Positions 1-7,313 of a stretch of DNA of 19,941 nucleotides are shown piece by piece. Source of the DNA: Lentisphaeria bacterium (GTDB taxonomy: Bacteria > Verrucomicrobiota > Lentisphaeria > Victivallales > Victivallaceae). A program made the position numbers and the translations under genes. Position 1 is the first letter of the stretch. Each line of letters opens with the position of its first letter. The notes beneath the pieces are model-generated. The model saw only the letters and a list, made by a program, of their open reading frames with translations. It had not been told where the DNA came from and made no database searches. The DNA is taken from contig CAAGDG010000145.1 of NCBI GenBank assembly GCA_900768515.1, forward strand, positions 1 to 19,941. The letters run 5' to 3'.

Positions 1-779
1 TCCGATACACTCGGCTGGTCCTCTGTGGCAACAAAAGCATCCCCGCCGGTGAAACTGTCCGGCCAGTTTTTAAACGGCGCAACCTCCGCAAGATTCAATT
101 CCCGGCTGTCTCGTCCGATCCGGTATTCCCAGGGTTTTCCATTATTGTTGTGATTCACGCTGTCCGGCTCATCGTAGTAGAAGTATCCTCCCTGCAGCGC
201 ATACAAATTGAGCCGGCTGCCGATGTCGGCGGGAAGAACACGATAGGCGTAACGGCCGATGATCTTGTCAACATCTTTCGAATTCCCCGCGGCATCAGTG
301 GTGGTTTCCTCTGCCGTCACAAAGATCCAGGTGGCGTCATCGGCATTCTCATTTTCCTTGTCTTTTATACTTCCTCCCAGGATATGAGAATAGAGCAGCG
401 ACTTGTGATCCTCCTCCCCGGATTTGTACAAATTGTCGTTAACGGTGGATTCATTATCACTTCCCGCAGTATCCGAGGAACCCACTCCGGAACGCTCCAT
501 ATAACTGTAAAGAGAGGAAAACGCCACCGGAAATCCGCCGCCTGACCGGATATACTCCGACTGCTGATAAAAAGCGATGGCGGTGGCAACCCGGTTGATG
601 GCGGAAAGCGCCATAATTTTGGCCTGCCCGCGGTAACTGTTGTTCGCCGCGACCTTTCGCGCCATCAGGCTGTTGGTGGCAAATGCCAGGCCAAGCACCA
701 GCAGCAGCGAGAGAACCCCGAGAGCAAAGAGCAGCGCAATGCCGCGTTCGCGCGGATTGGATTTTACCGTTTTTTTCAT
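1..779 (-). CDS. GspK-like minor pseudopilin, C-terminus beyond window
   Basis: Open frame reading leftward from ATG 779 to the window edge with no stop (at least 259 codons), so the C-terminus is missing. The N-terminus has a basic leader, then ERGIALLFALG and a hydrophobic helix to about residue 37. As in GspK/PulK proteins, Gly precedes the processing point and the Glu5 of other pseudopilins is absent. Further in, YAYRVLPADIGSRLNLYAL (about residues 178-196) resembles the segment before the GspK helical domain. In known type II secretion systems GspK caps the pseudopilus tip with GspI and GspJ. It is the fourth gene of the operon, 38 bases after the GspJ-like stop. ATG 791 is an in-frame alternative; 779 is preferred because an AGGA lies 11 bases upstream. 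The order H-I-J-K supports the call; sequence likeness alone is moderate. Confidence 0.75.
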   Translation of the reverse strand, partial: MKKTVKSNPRERGIALLFALGVLSLLLVLGLAFATNSLMARKVAANNSYRGQAKIMALSAINRVATAIAFYQQSEYIRSGGGFPVAFSSLYSYMERSGVGSSDTAGSDNESTVNDNLYKSGEEDHKSLLYSHILGGSIKDKENENADDATWIFVTAEETTTDAAGNSKDVDKIIGRYAYRVLPADIGSRLNLYALQGGYFYYDEPDSVNHNNNGKPWEYRIGRDSRELNLAEVAPFKNWPDSFTGGDAFVATEDQPSVS

Positions 780-817
780 AGTATCATTCATCCTGTTCTT
801 AGGTCTTTGCCGTCGAA

Positions 818-1714
818 TCAGCGCAGCTCGTGCCGGTCGTCCAGAAACACCGCCCGGGTAAACGTATACTCATGCTCGCGCCGGAACTTCTTCGCAACAT
901 CGCTCGTGGCGTCCATATCCTTCCAGATTTCGAAATTCTTCGGATCCATCAGAGAAAGCTGAATCTCCACCAGATAGGGGTAGTCAAAATACGCCTCCTT
1001 CAAATTGGCGGATCCGAGCTTTTTAGTGGTCAACTTGGAAGAAGGAATCAGCTCAAACCCGGGCGAACCGCTGTCGGTGATCCGGTAAGGGGTGATCTGG
1101 AGTCCCGTCACGTTGTCCAGAAGCTGGTAACGATACTTGGACCCGGTATTCTGCGCTTCGTCGTAGAGAAAGCCGACTACATTATCCAGCACATCGTCCA
1201 GGGTGTAACCGGTCGAAAACGGAGGAAAACTGTCGTTGTATTTCTTGCGTGTAGTCACGTTTTTGCTGTCATTGTACAAAACGGTAAGGACGAGAGCGGA
1301 ATTTCTCGCCGCCGTGTTTTCAATCGCGCTGTTGGCCAGATTCTGGTTCTCCGCCCGCTGGAAGGAGACAAAACGGATGGCAGCAGTTCCCCCGAGATCC
1401 ATCTTCGCCTTGGTTCCGAAATACATTGAGGAATTTCGATTCTCCTTGTCGTTGCTTGTCAGCGGCTCCGCCTGATCGATTGCAAACGGAGCGGCCTCCT
1501 GGGCGTAATAAGCGTTCTGAAGCAAGGTGCTCATCAAATCCATCGCAACCCGGGCGTCGGAATAGAGCTGGTTGCGGCTCTCGGTATTGGTCCAGAGCCG
1601 CTGAGCCCCGCTGAAAAACTGCAGCATCACCGTCAGCAGAATACTGAATACCGCCAGCGACACAATCAGTTCGACCAGCGTGAAGGAGTGTTTGAAACAG
1701 AATTTACGGTTCAT
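818..1714 (-). CDS. GspJ-like minor pseudopilin
   Basis: 298 residues from ATG 1714. The N-terminus MNRKFCFKHSFTLVELIV is a class-III prepilin signal: short basic leader, Phe11 as mature residue 1 and Glu15 as Glu5, followed by a hydrophobic helix to about residue 35. Next comes a segment (QRLWTNTESRNQLYSDARVA) like the start of GspJ/PulJ, where a mid-size globular domain follows. The residue before the processing site is Ser, not the usual Gly. I chose ATG 1714 over ATG 1741 because GGAGGAGG lies just upstream and the leader then has a normal length. It starts 16 bases after the GspI-like stop and is followed by the GspK-like gene, which is the standard minor pseudopilin order. The globular part is too divergent to recognise further. 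Confidence 0.78.
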   Translation of the reverse strand: MNRKFCFKHSFTLVELIVSLAVFSILLTVMLQFFSGAQRLWTNTESRNQLYSDARVAMDLMSTLLQNAYYAQEAAPFAIDQAEPLTSNDKENRNSSMYFGTKAKMDLGGTAAIRFVSFQRAENQNLANSAIENTAARNSALVLTVLYNDSKNVTTRKKYNDSFPPFSTGYTLDDVLDNVVGFLYDEAQNTGSKYRYQLLDNVTGLQITPYRITDSGSPGFELIPSSKLTTKKLGSANLKEAYFDYPYLVEIQLSLMDPKNFEIWKDMDATSDVAKKFRREHEYTFTRAVFLDDRHELR

Positions 1715-1730
1715 GATCCTCCTCCGCTCC

Positions 1731-2429
1731 TCAGTAGTCATCTTTGGTGAAATCGTGGTTCATATTGCACAAATCAAGCACATACATCCGTTTGGAACGA
1801 TTCTTGTACGGAATATCGGCGGGCCAGCTGAATTCCACATTGAGCTGACAGGCGTAATGGTAAGTATTCATCAGTTTTTCCGTTGAAAGTCCGTTCCCGT
1901 CCGTAACAGACTCTTTGATTTCGACCATTTTGTCATTTTCCCAGTCGTAGTTATAGAGATTCTCAATGGGGGATTTCCAGACCAGGATCATCGCGGAAAA
2001 ATCGGGAACATATTCCGTGCTTCCATCCGGCTGCTCCACCGCGGAAACCTGCTGATAGAGATAAACTCCGGAATTACTTGACGCCAAAAAGTTGGCCTTC
2101 TGAAGTTCATCATCATCAGTCTTTCCGGTCAGAAACACCGACCAGGTGTTCTTATCCTTTTCCAGAGCATTTCCCGAAGGCTTATCCGTGTCGATTGCGT
2201 TGAAGAAACTGTTGCTGTCGCGGTACCAGTCGGACATCATGCCGGCCCGAAAGAGGCTCAGCACATATTCCGCGGCGTCCGGCAGGTTGTTGTCCGCAAT
2301 CGACTCCTTGCTCGCGTTGATTCCGATCGGGAACAGCACCAGAATGCTGGAAAGCCCGATCGCGATCACCGCCATCGAAAGCGCGATCTCGATCAAGTTG
2401 AACCGAAATTTTGTGACTCTTTTCATCAT
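1731..2429 (-). CDS. GspI/PilV-like minor pseudopilin
   Basis: 232 residues from ATG 2429: MMKRVTKFRFNLIEIALSM, with Phe10 as mature residue 1 and Glu14 as Glu5, then a hydrophobic helix ending LVLFPIGINASKES. The LEIALSMAVIAIG-type helix followed by a small-residue turn is typical of GspI/PilV. The residue before the processing site is Arg, not Gly. The rest (about 190 residues) is Asp/Asn/Tyr-rich and longer than E. coli-type GspI, so the fold of that part is unknown. ATG 2441 and a TTG further upstream are in frame; CAGGATGGATG places an SD-like AGGA 11 bases before ATG 2429. The gene begins 31 bases after the GspH-like stop and ends 16 bases before the GspJ-like start. GspI normally forms the tip trimer with J and K. 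Confidence 0.75.
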   Translation of the reverse strand: MMKRVTKFRFNLIEIALSMAVIAIGLSSILVLFPIGINASKESIADNNLPDAAEYVLSLFRAGMMSDWYRDSNSFFNAIDTDKPSGNALEKDKNTWSVFLTGKTDDDELQKANFLASSNSGVYLYQQVSAVEQPDGSTEYVPDFSAMILVWKSPIENLYNYDWENDKMVEIKESVTDGNGLSTEKLMNTYHYACQLNVEFSWPADIPYKNRSKRMYVLDLCNMNHDFTKDDY

Positions 2430-2460
2430 ATCCGCATCCATCCTGTTTCGGGATTCCGTT

Positions 2461-3258
2461 CTACTCAACCTTCTCCAGCGGCTGGAAGCTGGTCCGCCCG
2501 GTGAACTTGTTGATGCCGAGCACCAGGTAGTTCATCGGATTGCCGGAACTGCTCCGGCTGGGAAACATCAGAGTCCCGTTGTTTTCGACCGCCTCCGCGA
2601 CCACCAGTTTCAGCTCCGGATTCCGGATTTCACCGTAGGGAGAAAAGACGATGGCACAATGATCGTAATCCTTCTTGTTACCAGAAGAATCGGGCAGATC
2701 TTTGACTTTGATCAACGCATCCGCCCCTCCCGCAATCACGCTCGACAACGAGGTGGTCACCCCCTTGGCTCCGGTCGGAGAACTGCCGTCCATCCACTTC
2801 GTCTGGTCGTAATCGCCGGAGGACTTGGGAAGCACCAGAACCAGATAGGCCCCATCCGGCCGGTTGGTCCACTCGGAGTCCGGGACCCACTTTTCAAAAG
2901 TGCATTCATCGTACGTCAGCTCCGTCGCCTCACTGCCTTCTTCGACGGCATCTTCATTCTTGGAGCCTTCCATTGTCACGTAGGCCAGACGGTAGCCGCC
3001 GAGACAATACTCTTCGCCCGGGTCCGACCAGTCTCCGCTCTTGTTGGGCAGAATCAGCGCCACGTTGCGGCGGCTGGTCACCGCCTGGGACTGCGCCTGA
3101 TCGAGGCCGATCTTGAGCCGGGAAGCCATCTGGTCGACCTTGTTGCCGTTGATCATCCGGTTGAAGGAGGGCAGCATCAGGGTGAAGATTATCCCCAGAA
3201 TCATCAGCACCGCCAGAATTTCGATCAGCGTGAAATTATGATGTCGAGACTTCTTCAT
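2461..3258 (-). CDS. GspH/FimT-like pseudopilin
   Basis: 265 residues from ATG 3258. MKKSRHHNFTLIEILAVLMI gives Phe9 as mature residue 1 and Glu13 as Glu5. After the helix comes NKVDQMASRLKIGLDQAQSQ, then AVTSRRNVALIL, matching the GspH/FimT pattern of an amphipathic helix ending in 'A..R...V.L'. The residue before the processing site is Asn, not Gly. It is longer than ordinary GspH (about 170), with a charged acidic insert around residues 95-140. It is the first gene of the operon: promoter at 3310-3338, about 45-50 base leader, weak SD (GAGAAG). The stop is 31 bases before the GspI-like start. No major pseudopilin, ATPase, inner-membrane platform or secretin gene is visible in this window. 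Confidence 0.78.
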   Translation of the reverse strand: MKKSRHHNFTLIEILAVLMILGIIFTLMLPSFNRMINGNKVDQMASRLKIGLDQAQSQAVTSRRNVALILPNKSGDWSDPGEEYCLGGYRLAYVTMEGSKNEDAVEEGSEATELTYDECTFEKWVPDSEWTNRPDGAYLVLVLPKSSGDYDQTKWMDGSSPTGAKGVTTSLSSVIAGGADALIKVKDLPDSSGNKKDYDHCAIVFSPYGEIRNPELKLVVAEAVENNGTLMFPSRSSSGNPMNYLVLGINKFTGRTSFQPLEKVE

Positions 3259-3309
3259 TCGATCTTCTCAGTCATTTAGGGTTTACAACGCTTCTGCATT
3301 CACTGCACT

Positions 3310-3338
3310 ACTATAAGATATGAAAAACCATTTTTCAA
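3310..3338 (-). promoter_or_regulatory. Sigma70-type promoter of the pseudopilin operon
   Basis: On the minus strand, -35 TTGAAA (3333-3338), a 17-base spacer and -10 TATAGT (3310-3315). This is 5/6 and 5/6 to consensus at ideal spacing, ending about 50 bases before ATG 3258. Position and match support it; no start site was measured. Confidence 0.7.
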
Positions 3339-3457
3339 CAGGCAAAACCGCAGTTTTCAGAAAAAGTTCGTTATTTTTCGGTAATTTTCCCCCGGAAACC
3401 TTCAAAGTGACGGATAAATCACGGATCGGGAAACAGACAGTTTTTTTCCCGCAGGCC

Positions 3458-3486
3458 TTGAAAAACCGGCGACGCGGCACTACCTT
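3458..3486 (+). promoter_or_regulatory. Sigma70-type promoter of the fklB-ldcA operon
   Basis: -35 TTGAAA (3458-3463), 17-base spacer, -10 TACCTT (3481-3486), about 46 bases before ATG 3533. The -10 is weak (3/6), but spacing and position fit. It argues against the longer open frame that begins at 3320, because that start would lie upstream of the promoter. Confidence 0.5.
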
Positions 3487-3532
3487 AGAAAAGTTTCGTC
3501 CAGGAAGCATCAATGAACAAACAAGGATCGTC

Positions 3533-4159
3533 ATGAACGGAAAATTTACCGACGACAAGGAGCGCATGAGCTACGCCCTCGGATTGAACATGGGCGACTA
3601 TCTGCACCGCATCCCCTTTGAAATCAACACCGACGCCGTCCTCGCCGGCGTGACCGACGCCATCGCCGGAAAACCGGGCCTCTCCCCCGAGGAGTACGCA
3701 GCGGAAATGCAGCGTCTTCAGGAAAAAATGAAGGAGGCCGGCAGGCAGGAGAGCCGCCGCCTCGCCGAAACCCACGCCGCCCAGGGCAAAGCCTTCCTCG
3801 CGGAAAACGCGAAGAAACCCGGCGTGACGACCACCGCCAGCGGACTCCAGTACGAGGTCATCACCGCCGGGAACGGTCCGAAACCGGCGAAGTCGGATAC
3901 CGTGCGCGTCCACTACGTCGGAACTCTGCTCGACGGCACCGAATTCGACAGTTCGGTCCGGCGCGGCGAACCCGCGGAATTCGGCCTCACGCAGGTGATC
4001 TCCGGCTGGACCGAGGCGCTCCAGCTGATGCCGGTCGGCAGCAAGTACAAACTCTATCTGCCCGCTTCGATCGCCTATGGCGAACACGGTGCGCCGCCCA
4101 CCATCCCGCCCAACGCCACGCTGATTTTCGAGGTCGAACTGCTCGACATCGTGCGCTGA
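3533..4159 (+). CDS. fklB: FKBP-type peptidyl-prolyl cis-trans isomerase (FklB/Mip-like)
   Basis: 208 residues, the size of E. coli FklB (206). Residues 8-100 form the helical N-terminal dimerisation region of FKBP_N proteins, and 101-207 the FKBP domain. Visible active-site residues are Tyr128 (VHYVG), Phe138-Asp139 (EFDSS), Val155-Ile156, Trp159 (ISGW), Tyr182 (IAYGEHG) and Phe199 (LIFEVELL). It catalyses proline cis-trans isomerisation in protein folding. No signal peptide is seen, so it is probably cytoplasmic, unlike the exported FkpA and Mip. An in-frame ATG at 3320 would add 71 poorly conserved residues; I chose 3533 because AAGGA lies 6 bases upstream and a promoter ends at 3486. The LD-carboxypeptidase gene follows after 17 bases, so the two are likely co-transcribed. 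Confidence 0.93.
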   Translation: MNGKFTDDKERMSYALGLNMGDYLHRIPFEINTDAVLAGVTDAIAGKPGLSPEEYAAEMQRLQEKMKEAGRQESRRLAETHAAQGKAFLAENAKKPGVTTTASGLQYEVITAGNGPKPAKSDTVRVHYVGTLLDGTEFDSSVRRGEPAEFGLTQVISGWTEALQLMPVGSKYKLYLPASIAYGEHGAPPTIPPNATLIFEVELLDIVR

Positions 4160-4176
4160 TCAAACAGGGGGCCGCA

Positions 4177-5076
4177 ATGATATTCCCACCGGATTGCAGA
4201 ACGGTCGCGGTCGTCGCGCCGGCGGGAGCGCTGGCCCCGGAACGTTTCGACGCCGGAATCGCCCGGCTCCGCAAGGAAGTCGAACACATCCGGGTCGGGG
4301 CGCATGTCCGCGGCCCCTCCCCCGTCCGCTATCTCTCCGCGGGAATCCCGGAGCGGGTCGCCGATCTTGAAGAGGCCTGGCTCGATCCGGAAGTGGATCT
4401 CATTCTTGCGGTCCGCGGCGGATTCGGCTCCGCCCACCTCCTGGAACGGCTCAACTGGAAAAAACTGGCGGCACGTCCCGACATCCCGCTGGTCGGCTAC
4501 AGCGACATCACCGCTTTGCACTGGGCGATGACGGCAATGCGGACCGGACGCCCGGTCGCGGCTCCCATGCTGGGGAAACTGCCGGAAACCGCCGAAAACG
4601 CCTACCTGCAACGGGAACTCGCCGCCATGTGGAGCCGTCTCCGGGCGGAGATTTTACCGCCTCCCGGAGACGCGCCCCTGAAGGTTCTCCGTCCCGGCCG
4701 GACCCGGGCACTCCCGCTGACGGGGAATCTTTCGGTGGCGGCGACTCTGATCGGAACCCGCTTCCTGCCCGACGTTGAAGACCGCATTCTGATCGTCGAA
4801 GACCTCAACGAACCGGTCTACAAGCTCGACCGGTACCTGACCCAGTTTGCCATGGCCGGAATTCTGCAACGCTGCCGGGCGCTGGTCTTCGGACAGTTCA
4901 CCGACTGCGGCCCCCGGGAGGAGCTGGAAGCCCTGTTCCGGCGGTTTGCCGCCGAGGCGACGGGGCCGGTTTTGATGAACTTCCCCTTCGGCCACGCCTT
5001 TCCCTTCGCTCCGCTGGACTTCTCGGTGCCGCTGGAGATCGACGGCGACCGGATCTTCCGGTGCAGCGCAGAATAA
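4177..5076 (+). CDS. ldcA: Murein LD-carboxypeptidase (peptidase S66 family)
   Basis: 299 residues, normal for S66. These serine peptidases cut the terminal D-Ala from tetrapeptide muropeptides during cell-wall recycling. The family blocks are all visible: VAVVAPAG near the start, AVRGGFGSAHLL (78-89), LVGYSDITALHW (105-116) holding the nucleophile Ser109, ILIVEDLNEPVYKLDRYL (204-221) holding Glu208, and FPFGHAFPFAPL (269-280) holding His273, giving the Ser-Glu-His triad. The usual HGPM before the linker reads AAPM (128-131) here. No signal peptide is seen, consistent with a cytoplasmic recycling enzyme. The start has an SD-like CAGGGGG 6 bases upstream and lies 17 bases after fklB. It converges with the HAD gene, 27 bases apart; I see no strong hairpin between them. 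Confidence 0.93.
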   Translation: MIFPPDCRTVAVVAPAGALAPERFDAGIARLRKEVEHIRVGAHVRGPSPVRYLSAGIPERVADLEEAWLDPEVDLILAVRGGFGSAHLLERLNWKKLAARPDIPLVGYSDITALHWAMTAMRTGRPVAAPMLGKLPETAENAYLQRELAAMWSRLRAEILPPPGDAPLKVLRPGRTRALPLTGNLSVAATLIGTRFLPDVEDRILIVEDLNEPVYKLDRYLTQFAMAGILQRCRALVFGQFTDCGPREELEALFRRFAAEATGPVLMNFPFGHAFPFAPLDFSVPLEIDGDRIFRCSAE

Positions 5077-5103
5077 AACCGGAATCCGCCGGCAGCGCGC
5101 CGA

Positions 5104-5895
5104 TCAGAACGGAAACTCCCGCTTCAACACCCGGACCACGCCGTCGCGGTCGTTGGATTCCGCCTCGAAGCGGCAGAGCTTTTTGAGATCGGGATGGGCG
5201 TTCCCCATCGCGTAGGAGTAGAAGCACGCCTGCATCATCGCGCTGTCGTTCAGGTAGTCGCCGAAGGCCATCGACTCCTCGAACGTCACGCCGTAACGCT
5301 TCTGCAGAAACCGGATCGCCTGCCCTTTGTCCACCCCGGGATTGGTCAGATCGGTCCACTGCGGTCCGGCCAGACAGACGGCGAACCGCGCCGAAAACCG
5401 ATCCCGAATGATCGGATAACTGTGAAACTCCGAGCCGTCAAGATCGAAAGAGGCGATTTTGCAGATCCGGTCGTTTTTCGCGGCCTCCAGCACGTCCGGC
5501 ACCACCGCGAGCCGCTCGTAATACATGCCCGCATTGCGCAGAAATTCGGGATTTTCACTCTCCACGTAAGCGGATTTCACCCCGCTGAGCACCGCAAACA
5601 CGCCGCCGACGCTCCGGATCGTCTCCACCGGCGCGACGAGATCACCGTGTTCGATCTCGTTGCAGAAGATGTTCTCCTCCTCCTCGAAGACCAGCGAACC
5701 GTTGTCGCAGATGAAAGCCAGTTTCTCCGCATCCGGAAAGATCTTGCGCAGATTGTAATACTGCCGGCCGCTCGAAACGACGAAATGAACTCCATTCGCC
5801 TTCAACTTCTCCAACATCGGCATGAACTCCGGCGACAACCGTTTCCGGCTGTCGAGCAGAGTGCCGTCCATATCCGCCGCCACCAGTCTGACCAT
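5104..5895 (-). CDS. HAD-superfamily phosphatase, Cof/YidA type
   Basis: 263 residues from ATG 5895. All four HAD motifs are present: DMDGTLLD (8-15) with nucleophile Asp8 and acid/base Asp10; SSGR (41-44); Lys190 in VDKGQA; and GDYLND (212-217) with metal-binding Asp213 and Asp217. The long cap between motifs II and III (about 85-185) marks the C2B (Cof) class, which usually hydrolyses sugar phosphates or nucleotide cofactors. The exact substrate cannot be read from sequence. A GTG start at 5907 or 5904 is possible, but GGGAGG lies 11 bases before ATG 5895 and the family normally starts a few residues before DxDGT. The gene is monocistronic, divergent from the lyase operon, with its own promoter at 5944-5972. 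Confidence 0.92.
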   Translation of the reverse strand: MVRLVAADMDGTLLDSRKRLSPEFMPMLEKLKANGVHFVVSSGRQYYNLRKIFPDAEKLAFICDNGSLVFEEEENIFCNEIEHGDLVAPVETIRSVGGVFAVLSGVKSAYVESENPEFLRNAGMYYERLAVVPDVLEAAKNDRICKIASFDLDGSEFHSYPIIRDRFSARFAVCLAGPQWTDLTNPGVDKGQAIRFLQKRYGVTFEESMAFGDYLNDSAMMQACFYSYAMGNAHPDLKKLCRFEAESNDRDGVVRVLKREFPF

Positions 5896-5943
5896 CGCGA
5901 CCACCACCTCCCGGAGATCCGTTTTTCCTCAAATCAATTTATT

Positions 5944-5972
5944 AATATAGTGGAGAATCCCTTTTTTTGCAA
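5944..5972 (-). promoter_or_regulatory. Sigma70-type promoter of the HAD phosphatase
   Basis: On the minus strand, -35 TTGCAA (5967-5972), 17-base spacer, -10 TATATT (5944-5949), about 48 bases upstream of ATG 5895. The match is good and the position is right for the only minus-strand gene here. Confidence 0.65.
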
Positions 5973-6053
5973 CCAGCGACCGCCTCCCTCCGACCGTGAC
6001 CGCAGCTCCAGTTGCGGAACTTCTCTTTTTTTTGAAAAAAAATGAAATTGAAC

Positions 6054-6082
6054 TTGAAAACACCAGCCGCCGGGAATATTCT
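6054..6082 (+). promoter_or_regulatory. Sigma70-type promoter of the lyase/oxidoreductase operon
   Basis: -35 TTGAAA (6054-6059), 17-base spacer, -10 TATTCT (6077-6082), 38 bases before ATG 6121. The preceding 35 bases are A/T-tract rich (T8, A8), which could act as an UP-type element. The divergent HAD promoter lies 81 bases away, so a regulator bound between them could affect both. Confidence 0.6.
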
Positions 6083-6120
6083 TATCCGCAATGAAACCGT
6101 TACAAGAACAGGAGGACGGA

Positions 6121-7293
6121 ATGAATCGATCGGAACCGGTATTGCTCAGCACGCCGCAACGCTGGGAAGAGGTGCGCCAACTCCTTCAGGAACATCCGGA
6201 ATGGATGGATAATCTGCGCCGCCGGGTGGAGCGGTTCCGCGCCGCTCCCTTTGAAAGCGTCGTCGACAAGCCGGAACCGCCGCCGGGTGGAGAGATTCAC
6301 GACTATGCAAGCCTTTCCAAATACAACTGGCCGGACCCGGACAAACCGGACGGCCTCCCCTGGATCAACCGCGACGGCGAACGCAACCCGGTGGCCGACC
6401 TTTACGACTCCCCCCGCCTGGTCCGCTTCTGCCTCGGAGTCACCACTCTGATCGGCTTCTCAAAACTGACCGGTGACGAATCCAGCGCCCGCGAAGCGGG
6501 CCTCCGGCTCCGGCACTGGTTTCTGAATCCGGCAACCCGGATGAATCCGAATATGCGGCACGCTCAGTTCGTCCCCGGCCGTCAGAACGGGTCCAGCTGG
6601 GGGGTGATCGACAGCCATTTCTTCTGTGAACTTCTGGAGGCGGTCCGCTGTTTCGACTTCAACCCGGAGTGGCGGCCGGAGCATCTGGAGGGGGTGCGGA
6701 AATGGTTCCGCGAATACCTCGACTGGCTTACCGGCGATCCTCAGCCGCTCGAAGAAGAGAAATCGCCCAACAATCACGGTCTCTGGTACGACGCCCAATG
6801 CCTGGCCTGCCAGGTGTTTCTCGGAGAACTCGACGCCGCGAAACAGCGGATCCGCGAAAAATCGCTCCCCCGGCTCGCCGGCCATCTGGAGCCGGACGGC
6901 GCCATGCCCCGCGAACTGGCCCGCACCCTTTCAATGACCTACTGCCACTTCAACCTGACCGGCTGGGGCTGGGTCGCCGGATACGGGAAACAGCTCGGAA
7001 TCGACGTCTGGAACGCACCCGGAGGCCAGGGCGGAGCCACGTTGAGTCTGGCGCTCCACAAGGTGCTGCCCGGATTCCTCGGGAAAGAGAAGTGGAGCCA
7101 TCAGCAGATCGGTCCGGCCCCGCGCGACATCGAACTTTGCCGGCTCTTCGCGCTGCTGCGGGATGTGGAAAGCGACCCGGAACTTTCGCGCTACCTCGAC
7201 GAAGCGCACACCAGTCCGGTCTGGAGACTGCCCTGTTTCATGACCGACGACGACTGGCAGCAGGCCGCCACCCGCCGCGAAACCGAGGATTGA
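6121..7293 (+). CDS. Alginate-lyase-domain (PF05426-type) protein
   Basis: 390 residues. The pattern matches the alpha/alpha toroid alginate-lyase domain: YNWPDPDKPDGLPWINRDG (68-86), RHWFLNPATRMNPN (131-144), AQFVPGRQ (148-155), GVID (161-164), PNNHGLWYDAQ (216-226) with the conserved Asn-Asn-His, and EPDGAMPRELART (257-269). Characterised relatives (PL5 and similar) cleave uronate polysaccharides by beta-elimination. Unlike AlgL, no signal peptide or lipobox is visible; the protein starts MNRSEPVLLS, so it may act on imported oligosaccharides or be a non-lyase relative. I chose ATG 6121 because AGGAGGA lies 4-5 bases upstream; ATG 6091 is in frame but overlaps the expected transcript start and has no SD. 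The FAD oxidoreductase gene follows after 20 bases. Confidence 0.85.
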   Translation: MNRSEPVLLSTPQRWEEVRQLLQEHPEWMDNLRRRVERFRAAPFESVVDKPEPPPGGEIHDYASLSKYNWPDPDKPDGLPWINRDGERNPVADLYDSPRLVRFCLGVTTLIGFSKLTGDESSAREAGLRLRHWFLNPATRMNPNMRHAQFVPGRQNGSSWGVIDSHFFCELLEAVRCFDFNPEWRPEHLEGVRKWFREYLDWLTGDPQPLEEEKSPNNHGLWYDAQCLACQVFLGELDAAKQRIREKSLPRLAGHLEPDGAMPRELARTLSMTYCHFNLTGWGWVAGYGKQLGIDVWNAPGGQGGATLSLALHKVLPGFLGKEKWSHQQIGPAPRDIELCRLFALLRDVESDPELSRYLDEAHTSPVWRLPCFMTDDDWQQAATRRETED

Positions 7294-7313
7294 CCGGGAA
7301 AGGATCCAGCTCA

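Noticed and set aside
2146..3279. 377-codon plus-strand frame over the pseudopilin genes
   Set aside because: Antisense shadow of two genes with clear prepilin signals; no SD or family features.
3320..3532. N-terminal extension of the FKBP gene
   Set aside because: The extension precedes the promoter at 3458-3486 and lacks an SD; the family length fits a start at 3533.
5077..5103. Terminator between ldcA and the HAD gene
   Set aside because: Only a 4-base stem (CGGC/GCCG) without a T-run; too weak to call.
6669..7313. Long upstream extension of the FAD oxidoreductase frame
   Set aside because: It overlaps the lyase gene in another frame and is Arg-rich nonsense; the Rossmann motif and SD place the start at 7314.
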